Source: Clostridiales bacterium UBA1381 (GTDB lineage Bacteria > Bacillota > Clostridia > UBA1381). Taken from it: DNA of 19,844 nt. A program made the translations under genes and the position numbers. Location of the stretch: NCBI GenBank assembly GCA_002305435.1, contig DBQZ01000032.1, positions 1 through 19,844 of the forward strand, read 5' to 3'. The notes beneath the pieces were generated by a model, which saw only the letters and a list, made by a program, of their open reading frames with translations, did not search any database and was not told where the DNA came from. Positions within the stretch are counted from its first letter, which is position 1; each line of letters starts with the position of its first letter. This document shows, one piece after another, positions 8,359-14,588 of the stretch.

Positions 8359-8797
8359 CTTAATCAATCCTCCAAATACAACCCGTTCCTAAGGGCAAGG
8401 CACAAACAGCCCCCTTGCCGGATACGGTTATTCTTAATGATATTTTACTATAATTCCGTCCAGAAGTCCAGTATTAAATTATAAATTCGCAAAAATTCTT
8501 GCTTTTTGTTAATCTTGTACTGTTTTTTTAACTCTTGAGGCACAACGTTTTATATTATAACTTTAAAAACTTTACCACTTCTTTGCCACGTTACAAAAAT
8601 CAATGCGCTCTCTGTAGTATATTTTAATATAGGCAACTCGAGAACCGGTGTTGTTATCCCTTACGAAAAAAGGCAGCTTGTGTTAAATATCTCCATGCTA
8701 CATTAAATTACACATTATATCTCAAGATTCGTCCAAATATCATACCAGCAGAGACTCATTGGATTTAGCCGTCATTTTTTTGATTGCGTAAAATCTT
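8359..8797. other. AT-rich non-coding stretch between the Asp23 gene and the AraC-type gene
   Basis: About 440 bases hold no convincing gene. The left part is the leader of the Asp23–fakA–recG operon: a possible -10 box, TATAGT on the minus strand (8447–8452), with no good -35 at 17 bases, then a GC-rich hairpin. One 16-base copy of a direct repeat lies at 8492–8507. A stop-free plus-strand frame at 8539–8706 encodes a stretch ending GVVIPYEKRQLVLNISML; it has no start codon at its beginning or ribosome binding site and may be a relic or chance. No strong terminator follows the AraC-type gene. Confidence 0.6.
8394..8419 (-). promoter_or_regulatory. Hairpin in the leader of the Asp23–fakA–recG operon
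   Basis: GGCAAGG (8394–8400) pairs with CCTTGCC (8413–8419) across a 12-base loop, between the possible -10 box and the ribosome binding site on the minus strand. There is no T run on either side, so it is not a usual terminator. It could affect leader stability or regulation; the role is unknown. Confidence 0.4.
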
Positions 8798-9676
8798 TTA
8801 TTTTTCTTTTCTTGCCACTTTCCTGTACCTGCTTGGTGAAAATCCTGTTACTTTTTTGAAAGTTTTTTGAAAATTACTAACAGACGGATAACCACAGTAT
8901 GTGCCTATGTCCTCAATAGAGTGCGACGAGGTGAGAAGCATTTCCTTTGCTTTGGATATTCGTATTTCCGTCAAAAATTCCAAAATAGTTTTTCCCGTAT
9001 ACCGCTTAAAATATCTCGACAAATATTCTTTCGACAAGTGTACCTGTTCGGCAAGGAAATCAAGCGTCAATTTATATCCGAAATTTGAGCGCATATACTT
9101 CATCAGTCTGTCAATCTCGTCATTCTTTGTCACTGTAGGTGCAACCTTTTTTATGCTATACTCGTATATACGTGTTATAATAATAAGCAAATCAATCATA
9201 GCATATTTTATTATAAATTCACTACCGACAGTGAAATGATTATACTCGTGCGCTATAAGCCACATAAGATGTTTTACATTTTTTGCGTTATCATCGGATA
9301 GCTGAAGACAAAACGGTTCGCTGCCGAAAAACATATCGTGAAGAGTATAATCTGCCAAACCGTCAACATTCCAATATTCCTGTATCAGCGTTTCAAAATA
9401 TTTCTGCGTGAAAAGACAATTACACATCCGCATCGGCGCACCATTCTGCGGCGCAGTAACAGAATGGTACGCACCTGGTTTTATTAAGATAAAATTCCCT
9501 GCCTTAACTGATTTACTTCCATTGTTTGTATGATGTCTTCCTATACCTTCATAAATATATCCAAGCTCCCAAAATTCATGAGAGTGCATATTTTTTTCGC
9601 TATGCGTACGGCAAAAAAACGCACGTATATTTTCGTTTTCATCAAAAAAGTCTTTGTTTAAAAATTTTGTATTCAT
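8798..9676 (-). CDS. AraC-family transcriptional regulator with N-terminal cupin sensor domain
   Basis: The product has 292 residues. The N-terminal part (about 1–150) is a cupin-type ligand domain with HSHEFWELGYIYEG and a PGAYHSVTAPQNG turn. The C-terminal part (about 190–290) has the two AraC helix-turn-helix motifs (LDFLAEQVHLSKEYLSRYFK and IEDIGTYCGYPSVSNFQKTF) and the family end motif TGFSPSRYR. The ATG at 9676 follows GAGGTGA and a perfect promoter, with a very short leader. It is divergent from the GH28 gene across 146 bases, so it is most likely a sugar-responsive regulator of that gene, perhaps also autoregulated. The ligand cannot be read from the sequence; a pectin-derived oligosaccharide is inferred from context. 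Confidence 0.93.
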   Translation of the reverse strand: MNTKFLNKDFFDENENIRAFFCRTHSEKNMHSHEFWELGYIYEGIGRHHTNNGSKSVKAGNFILIKPGAYHSVTAPQNGAPMRMCNCLFTQKYFETLIQEYWNVDGLADYTLHDMFFGSEPFCLQLSDDNAKNVKHLMWLIAHEYNHFTVGSEFIIKYAMIDLLIIITRIYEYSIKKVAPTVTKNDEIDRLMKYMRSNFGYKLTLDFLAEQVHLSKEYLSRYFKRYTGKTILEFLTEIRISKAKEMLLTSSHSIEDIGTYCGYPSVSNFQKTFKKVTGFSPSRYRKVARKEK

Positions 9677-9700
9677 ATTAACACGTCACCTCATATTTTC

Positions 9701-9729
9701 AGTATACATTAAACTTTGCAGGATGTCAA
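9701..9729 (-). promoter_or_regulatory. Consensus sigma-A promoter of the AraC-type regulator
   Basis: On the minus strand TTGACA (9724–9729) and TATACT (9701–9706) are exactly 17 bases apart. The start point would fall just before the GAGGTGA ribosome binding site (9686–9692), giving a leader of under 25 bases. Confidence 0.8.
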
Positions 9730-9743
9730 TATTTGCGTGATTT
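9715..9743 (+). promoter_or_regulatory. Candidate operator: paired TTTGC-type direct repeat in the divergent region
   Basis: TTTGCAGGATGT (9715–9726) and TTTGCGTGATTT (9732–9743) match at 9 of 12 bases, 17 bases apart start to start. They cover the -35 box of the regulator gene and lie just upstream of the GH28 promoter, a natural place for an AraC-type dimer to repress its own gene and activate the other. The match is modest and untested. Confidence 0.35.
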
Positions 9744-9759
9744 AGGTTAATAAAAAGTC

Positions 9760-9788
9760 TACACATTCAGCCGCCTTTTTTGTATAAT
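9760..9788 (+). promoter_or_regulatory. Sigma-A-like promoter of the GH28 gene
   Basis: TACACA (9760–9765, four of six matches to TTGACA) and a perfect TATAAT (9783–9788) are spaced by 17 bases. The weak -35 box fits a gene that needs an activator. The -10 box overlaps the ATG at 9787, which argues against that ATG as the translation start. Confidence 0.65.
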
Positions 9789-9822
9789 GAAAGCACAAGA
9801 ATTTTTATCGGAGGCGATTGAT

Positions 9823-11022
9823 GTGACAATTTTTAATATTACCGATTTTGGTGCAATTGCAGACAAAAAAATGGTCTGCACAAAAGAAATACAGCGAGCT
9901 ATAGACCTATGCGAAAAAGGCGGAACGGTCTACGTTCCAAAGGGCGAATTTATCACAGGAGCAATATTTCTTAAAAGCGATATTACCCTCCGCATTGACG
10001 GAAAACTTATCGGCAGTGGAAATGTCGCCGATTTCCCTGTCATGGGCTACCCGTATGAGGGACTTGATCAGTTATGCTATGCAAGCCTTATAAATACAAC
10101 CGGAGCGCCGCATAAGAATATTACTATTGAAGGCAACGGTGAGATTAACGCAAACGGCAGAGCATTGTTTAACGCTGAGCTCTCTGATAAAAGAGTTAAA
10201 AGAGGTCGTGCGGTATGTATCCGCAATACTGATAATGTCATTATACGAGGTGTCAAAATACGGCAATCCCCCGCATGGTGTTTGCATTTGATCTACTGCC
10301 GCAATGTGCTGATTGATAATATTGAAGTACATACAAAATATGATGAAAACGGAATTAAATATGAAATGCACAACTGCGATGGAATCGACATCGACGCTTG
10401 CAAATCTGTAAAAATCACAAAATCTATTATAGCAAGTCAGGACGATTGTATTTCCGTAAAATCAGGACGAAATGAAGAAGGACGCAGAGTCGGCATCCCT
10501 TCTGAAAATGTTCTAATCGAAAACTGTACATTTAAAAGCGGTTTCGGTGTTGCTATGGGCAGCGAGATGTCAGGCGGTGTAAAAGATGTCTTTGTCCGTA
10601 ACTGCAAATTTGAAAACACTTACAGCATCGCAAGTATAAAAGCAATACGGGGACGTGGTGCATACATAAAAAATATACATTATGAAAATTGTTCGCTTGT
10701 AAATCATAGTACCGAATACGGTGACACACAATGGTTTCGGGGTGCAATTTATATTGACGGATTTTACGGTGATAAAGTCTTTGACGCAGACACTCCCACA
10801 GAAGTGAATGAGGGAACACCTATTGTAGATGGAATTTACTTTAAAGACATTACAGTTGACACAATTGCAGGCAATGCAATTTATATGTGTGGACTTCCCG
10901 AAATGAATTTTAAGAATATATATCTTGAAAATGTAACGGCACATGGCAAATACAAAATGAAAGTAAAAAATATCGACAATTTGCAGCTAATAAATGTAGA
11001 TGTTACGAGTGATGACGAATAA
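9823..11022 (+). CDS. Glycoside hydrolase family 28 (polygalacturonase-like), intracellular
   Basis: This 399-residue protein has the right-handed beta-helix pattern of GH28 enzymes, which cleave galacturonan or rhamnogalacturonan. It opens with NITDFGAIAD and TKEIQRAIDLC, then VYVPKGEF, typical of this fold. The catalytic regions are NCDGIDID (Asp186), SQDDCISVKSG (Asp207, Asp208), SGFGVAMGSEMSGG (240–242 region) and SIKAIRGRG (271–273 region). The usual GHG and RIK motifs read GFG and SIK, so substrate or mechanism may differ from classic polygalacturonases. I choose GTG 9823: GGAGG lies eight bases upstream, while the ATG at 9787 sits in the promoter. There is no signal peptide, so it probably acts on imported oligosaccharides. 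AT-richer than flanking genes. Confidence 0.93.
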   Translation: MTIFNITDFGAIADKKMVCTKEIQRAIDLCEKGGTVYVPKGEFITGAIFLKSDITLRIDGKLIGSGNVADFPVMGYPYEGLDQLCYASLINTTGAPHKNITIEGNGEINANGRALFNAELSDKRVKRGRAVCIRNTDNVIIRGVKIRQSPAWCLHLIYCRNVLIDNIEVHTKYDENGIKYEMHNCDGIDIDACKSVKITKSIIASQDDCISVKSGRNEEGRRVGIPSENVLIENCTFKSGFGVAMGSEMSGGVKDVFVRNCKFENTYSIASIKAIRGRGAYIKNIHYENCSLVNHSTEYGDTQWFRGAIYIDGFYGDKVFDADTPTEVNEGTPIVDGIYFKDITVDTIAGNAIYMCGLPEMNFKNIYLENVTAHGKYKMKVKNIDNLQLINVDVTSDDE

Positions 11023-11038
11023 GAAAGGAATAACAGAA

Positions 11039-11441
11039 ATGGCAGTAAAAAGACTATTTGCAATCTTCATGAGTGCAGCAATACTTACACAGGGAGTTTG
11101 CGCATTGCCTGTATTTTCGGCGGAAAATGTAATTACCTATGCGGACATATTAAATAATATAGGCAACAATGAAATGAAGGCCTACGGAAAGGCGTTACAA
11201 GAGGGAGCAACTCCGCAAGTTAAAGACACTGTTCCAAAAACTGGATCGATGTCAATAAAGTAGACAGAAAAAAGAGGGGTCAATCACTCATTTTGTGTAA
11301 ACCCAAATTTCAGTTAAAAGATGGTAATATAATCCAAATTAAGTTTACGGCCTTAAAGCTGGTTGCAAAGAGATCGGATTTCAACATCAAGCTCACGCTG
11401 ACGATATAAAGAAATATACTAACAGTAGTAACAAATCATAA
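11039..11441 (+). pseudogene. Decayed gene for a small secreted protein
   Basis: An ATG at 11039, with AAAGGA upstream and 16 bases after the GH28 stop, opens a clear signal peptide (MAVKRLFAIFMSAAILTQG, then CALPVFSAEN). The frame stops at 11263 after 74 codons. Protein-like sequence continues in other frames: inserting one A near 11236 restores NWIDVNKVDRK and later KDGNIIQIKFTALK. Inserting one G near 11358 then gives ALKAGCKEIGFQ, running to a stop at 11439–11441. The IKFTALKAG…IGF pattern recalls the beta strands of secreted cohesin- or Big-like domains, but this is weak. Two single-base losses in short runs suggest a broken gene; sequencing error is the alternative. It was probably co-transcribed with GH28 as a secreted partner. 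Confidence 0.5.
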
Positions 11442-11449
11442 TAAAATCC

Positions 11450-11478
11450 TTGCTTTTTTATAAAAAAAGCGGTATAAT
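11450..11478 (+). promoter_or_regulatory. Sigma-A promoter of the tyrosine recombinase with a palindromic spacer
   Basis: TTGCTT (11450–11455) and TATAAT (11473–11478) are 17 bases apart. The spacer region contains the inverted repeat GCTTTTTT-AT-AAAAAAAGC (11452–11470), which could bind a regulator or form a weak AT hairpin. Confidence 0.65.
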
Positions 11479-11513
11479 ATCAGCAAATCTCATAATAAAA
11501 GCAGGTGAACAGC

Positions 11514-12575
11514 GTGAGTAAATATACAAGCCTTGACAACTTCCTTTCGGAAATGCCGGATTTTGTCTTTGAATATATCCAGCTGTATTACAACGGGGAC
11601 AGTATAAATACACAGCTTGGCTACAGCATGGACATAAAGACGTTTCTCGTCTATCTGCAAAAGTACAAATTCCCCGAAATTGCATCTATCGCCGAAATCA
11701 CTCCCCAGATGCTCGGAACTGTCACTGTCAGCGATTTTGTTCGGTTTAAATCGTACCTGCGTGAATATCCGGTAGACACCATGACGGCAGATGGCAAACA
11801 CCTGCGCATTATGCGCCGCAATTCCGCCTACGGCATAAACCGTAAATTATCATCTGTGAGCGGCCTTTATTCCTACCTTTACAAAACCGACCGCATACCG
11901 GCAAACGTGACTGAGAAAATAGACTTCGACAAACTCCATCAGCGGATAAAAAAGCCGCTTACAACACAGGAGACGATAGATCTCATAGACGTTATATACA
12001 ACGGCGAAAATTACTACACCGGCCGCCATCTAAGCGAATACCTGCGCAGTAAAAAACGTGATATAGCCATATTTACCACCTACCTCGGCACCGGCATCCG
12101 TGTAAGCGAGCTGGTAAACCTGAATATCAGCGACATATGCTTTGAAACATCCTCATTCATCGTCACCCGCAAGGGCGGAGATCAACAGGAGATATTTATG
12201 CCGGTTGAGGTGGAAAACAGGCTGTTTGAGTATTTGCAGGAAAGAATGGAGCTTAAAGACTGCCCGGAAAAAGAGGCTGTATTTATAAACAGGCGAAGTC
12301 AGAGGATGAGTGTTGCAGCTGTGGAGAAAATGCTTAAAAAATACTGCCTTACCGCCGGCATCACCGACAGCGACAAAGCCCGTCCCCACGCCCTGCGCCG
12401 AACCTTTGCATGCCGTCTTTTGGAGGACGGTGTGGATATAAAAATGGTCGCAGAGCTAATGGGGCATAAAAACATAGAAGTAACCCACCGGTATTACGCC
12501 CAGTATTCAAAAAAAGCACAGCGTGAAATTATGCGTGGGATAAAAGTTGTAAAGGAGGACAGCAATGAGACTTGA
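11514..12575 (+). CDS. Tyrosine recombinase (XerC/XerD-like)
   Basis: This 353-residue site-specific recombinase has an N-terminal SAM-like core-binding domain (about 15–125) and a C-terminal catalytic domain. Predicted catalytic residues are all present: Arg196 in GTGIRVSEL, Lys220 in VTRKGG, His292 and Arg295 in RPHALRR, His318 in LMGHKN and the tyrosine nucleophile Tyr327 in THRYYAQ. I prefer GTG 11514, six bases after AGGTGA; a GTG at 11505 has no ribosome binding site. It overlaps rsuA by 11 bases and its base composition matches the host genes, so it looks like a resident chromosomal recombinase, not a recent phage integrase. Its target site is unknown. It lies next to the AT-rich module and could have acted there, but that is speculative. 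Confidence 0.93.
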   Translation: MSKYTSLDNFLSEMPDFVFEYIQLYYNGDSINTQLGYSMDIKTFLVYLQKYKFPEIASIAEITPQMLGTVTVSDFVRFKSYLREYPVDTMTADGKHLRIMRRNSAYGINRKLSSVSGLYSYLYKTDRIPANVTEKIDFDKLHQRIKKPLTTQETIDLIDVIYNGENYYTGRHLSEYLRSKKRDIAIFTTYLGTGIRVSELVNLNISDICFETSSFIVTRKGGDQQEIFMPVEVENRLFEYLQERMELKDCPEKEAVFINRRSQRMSVAAVEKMLKKYCLTAGITDSDKARPHALRRTFACRLLEDGVDIKMVAELMGHKNIEVTHRYYAQYSKKAQREIMRGIKVVKEDSNET

Positions 12576-13263
12576 TAAATATATCTCTTCCGCTGCCGGC
12601 CTTTCACGAAAAGAGGTAAAGGCAGCGATAAAAGCAGGACGCATAACGGTAGACTCAATCCCCTCTCTCCGTCCCGAAACGCAAGTGTCCGAAAACGATT
12701 GTATAACGCTTGACGGAAAAAGGATAATCTGGCGGGAGTTTATCTATCTTATGCTCAATAAGCCAAGTGGCTACGTAAGCGCAACCGAGGACAATGTCTA
12801 TCCTACCGTAGTGGAGCTTGTTCCGCCCGAACTGTCGCATTTTAACGTATTCCCTGTCGGCAGGCTCGATATAGATACGGAGGGGCTTTTGCTTTTAACA
12901 AACGACGGCTCACTTGCCCACCGGCTGACTTCACCGAAGCATCATGCCGAAAAGACTTATATCGCCCGCCTCGACTCTCCCGCCTCTCAATCAGACTGCG
13001 AACGTTTTTTAGAGCCTATGGATCTTGGCGATTTTGTCACCCTCCCTGCAAAGGCGGAGCTTACAGATGACCCGTATTGCGTCATAACTACAGTATGTGA
13101 AGGAAAGTTTCATCAGGTCAAACGGATGTGGGAAAAATGCGGACGGAACGTCACGTATCTAAAACGCATATCTATGGGCGGATTAGCTCTTGATGAAAAT
13201 CTTGCCTCAGGACAACTGCGGGAACTTTCACCCGAGGAGGCGGCGATTTTAAAAAGTATTTAA
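12565..13263 (+). CDS. rsuA: Pseudouridine synthase, RsuA/RluB family (likely 16S rRNA U516)
   Basis: This 232-residue enzyme converts uridine to pseudouridine in rRNA. An N-terminal S4 RNA-binding domain (MRLDKYISSAAGLSRKEVKA, about 1–50) precedes the catalytic domain. The catalytic aspartate is Asp102 in GRLDIDTEGLLLLTNDG, and the C-terminal region has the family motif EGKFHQVKRMWEKCG. LNKPSGYVSAT and the size favour RsuA over RluB or RluE, though this distinction is not certain. The ATG at 12565 lies inside the end of the recombinase gene with GGAGG upstream, so its translation is probably coupled to it. It ends at a bidirectional terminator shared with rnpB. Confidence 0.93.
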   Translation: MRLDKYISSAAGLSRKEVKAAIKAGRITVDSIPSLRPETQVSENDCITLDGKRIIWREFIYLMLNKPSGYVSATEDNVYPTVVELVPPELSHFNVFPVGRLDIDTEGLLLLTNDGSLAHRLTSPKHHAEKTYIARLDSPASQSDCERFLEPMDLGDFVTLPAKAELTDDPYCVITTVCEGKFHQVKRMWEKCGRNVTYLKRISMGGLALDENLASGQLRELSPEEAAILKSI

Positions 13264-13269
13264 CCACGC

Positions 13270-13311
13270 AAAAAAGCGGCCGACAAGATTTGTTTTGTCA
13301 GCCGCTTTTTT
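13270..13311. terminator. Bidirectional terminator between rsuA and rnpB
   Basis: The arms AAAAAAGCGGC-CGACAA and TTGTC-A-GCCGCTTTTTT pair with a single mismatch. The T run on each strand lets the hairpin end both rsuA (plus) and the RNase P RNA (minus). Confidence 0.88.
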
Positions 13312-13660
13312 CCGAGCAAGTCTGTAAGCCGGGTTCTGTATTGGACGATCATCTATCCAGACCTGACGTTACCGTAAGGTTCAAGCCGCCATATCGGAGC
13401 ATTGTCGAGCAGACTATAAAATCTCCATTACAGGCGTTGCTCCGGGTGGGGTTTACACCGGGGAGTAGTCGCCAGTCCCCGGGTGCGCTCTTACCGCACC
13501 TTTCCACACTTACCGGGAATATCCCGGCGTTTATTTTCTGTTGCACTATCCTTGAAGTCGCCTTCACAGGGGATTACCCTGCACCCTGCTCTTTGGAGCC
13601 CGGACTTTCCTCACCTGCGCCCTTTCGTACACGCAGCCGCGATCGTCTGGCTTACTCGGT
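13312..13660 (-). ncRNA. rnpB: RNase P RNA, bacterial type A-like
   Basis: This is the catalytic RNA of ribonuclease P, which removes 5' leaders from tRNA precursors. On the minus strand the conserved blocks appear in order: GAGGAAAGTCCGGGCTCC, AGCAGGGTGCAGGGTAA, AGTGCAACAGAAA, GAAAGGTGCGGTAAGAGCGC, AACCCCACCCGGAGCAA, AGATGATCGTCC and the terminal CAGAACCCGGCTTAC. The 5' CCGAGTAAG pairs with the 3' CTTGCTCGG to form helix P1, which sets both ends. The length of about 349 bases is normal, and a perfect promoter lies just upstream. The AGAGCGCACC region fits the ancestral A type more than the Bacillus B type. Confidence 0.96.
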
Positions 13661-13667
13661 AATTGAT

Positions 13668-13696
13668 ATTATAGTATAAGGCGGCCGGTTTGTCAA
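13668..13696 (-). promoter_or_regulatory. Perfect consensus sigma-A promoter of rnpB
   Basis: On the minus strand TTGACA (13691–13696) and TATAAT (13668–13673) are separated by exactly 17 bases. The RNA would start about seven to eight bases downstream, at the 5' strand of helix P1. Confidence 0.9.
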
Positions 13697-13748
13697 GGCG
13701 ATTTTTTGTCGTTTATTGCGATAATTTTGCAAAAATTTAATAAAAGGC

Positions 13749-13777
13749 TTGAATATGATGCAGAAATATTGTATAAT
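13749..13777 (+). promoter_or_regulatory. Sigma-A promoter of the NTF2-like/rmuC gene cluster
   Basis: TTGAAT (13749–13754) and TATAAT (13772–13777) are spaced by 17 bases, 34 bases before the ATG at 13811. It is divergent from the rnpB promoter, with 52 bases between the two -35 boxes. Confidence 0.75.
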
Positions 13778-13810
13778 GGGGGTATTAAATTTATAAAGGA
13801 TGAGTGTAAA

Positions 13811-14569
13811 ATGAACGAGATTGAAAATAAAACTTCCCAGGAACAGCTTGATATTCTCCCTCCGCCGAAATGGCACAAGGCGGCCATGGTACTGATAATT
13901 GTGGTCGTACTCTCCTGCATTGTTGCCGGAAGCATATTTACGGTAGTGAGCATCTCACACGGCGGCCCCGATTCTCCCGACAGGGTAATAAACCGCTTGG
14001 AAGCGTTCGTAAACAGCGGCGATACGGAAATATTAAAGGATATTCTTCCAATGGACTGCCGTACTTCTCAAGGGTATATAGACAGTATCGTCTCCCGGCT
14101 TGATGCTGTGGATCCCACTCAGGAATATCAATTCAAAATCTCCGACCGGCGTACATATACGCAAAAGGAGCTTGATTCGAGTATCCGTGCCATAAGGAAG
14201 GGCTATAAAGAGCTTTCGGAGCTGTATCCCGATTTTGACTACACAAGCGATGTCGGTTACGTTACCATAGCAGAACATCTGACTGTTGATGTCGTTTCCG
14301 TCACAAAGCCGGAATACCGCCCGACACCGACTCCAAAGCCCACACCCACACCTACAGCCGCACCGACCGTTGTGCCGACTGCTGTTCCCGAGGGTGTCGC
14401 TGTCGTTCCAACAGCAGCGGCAACACCTACGCCAACCGTTGTGCCGACAAAAGCTCCCGATCCCACTCCCGAACCAACTGAGCCGAATTATACAACAGAG
14501 CTCGGAGAGTTTGAGATTGTAGCATTTAAGGTAGACGGAAAATGGTGCTTAGAGCATCTTGTCTATTGA
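13811..14569 (+). CDS. Membrane-anchored NTF2-like protein with Pro/Thr-rich insert
   Basis: No specific function is recognised. The 252-residue protein has a short cytoplasmic N-terminus, one transmembrane helix (about 24–47) and an extracellular domain. That domain starts with DRVINRLEAFVNSGDTEILKD, a helix pattern typical of NTF2/SnoaL-like domains. A Pro/Thr/Val-rich stretch (about 171–226) separates the strand HLTVDVVSVT from a final pair of strands ending in FKVDGKWCLEHLVY. The next gene has the same layout without the insert, so the low-complexity stretch appears to sit in a turn of the domain. I choose ATG 13811 because it follows AAAGGATGAG and the promoter; an upstream in-frame ATG at 13706 lies before the promoter. 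It is first in a plus-strand cluster ending at rmuC. Confidence 0.85.
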   Translation: MNEIENKTSQEQLDILPPPKWHKAAMVLIIVVVLSCIVAGSIFTVVSISHGGPDSPDRVINRLEAFVNSGDTEILKDILPMDCRTSQGYIDSIVSRLDAVDPTQEYQFKISDRRTYTQKELDSSIRAIRKGYKELSELYPDFDYTSDVGYVTIAEHLTVDVVSVTKPEYRPTPTPKPTPTPTAAPTVVPTAVPEGVAVVPTAAATPTPTVVPTKAPDPTPEPTEPNYTTELGEFEIVAFKVDGKWCLEHLVY

Positions 14570-14588
14570 GTGAAAGGATATAATAAAA

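Larger units (their letters stand above)
8492..11458. repeat. 16-bp near-identical direct repeat bracketing the AraC/GH28 module
   Basis: Copies at 8492–8507 (aaaattcttgcttttt) and 11443–11458 (aaaatccttgcttttt) differ at one base and have the same orientation. They flank the AT-richer block carrying the AraC-type regulator, GH28 and the pseudogene. The right copy overlaps the -35 box of the tyrosine recombinase promoter. They could be remnants of an insertion event, but the sequence is simple and AT-rich, so chance is possible. Confidence 0.35.

Noticed and set aside
11514..12575. Recombinase as a phage or integrative-element integrase
   Set aside because: No phage, conjugation or excisionase genes are present, the adjacent tRNA genes are 4 kb away, and its composition matches the host. 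A chromosomal recombinase is more likely.
13290..13679. 129-codon plus-strand reading frame (begins MFCQPLFSEQVCKPGSVLDD)
   Set aside because: It is the antisense of the RNase P RNA gene, a familiar source of false gene calls; the conserved RNA blocks explain the sequence.
14257..14466. Minus-strand frame rich in Gly and Val
   Set aside because: It is the shadow of the Pro/Thr-coding repeats on the opposite strand and has no ribosome binding site.
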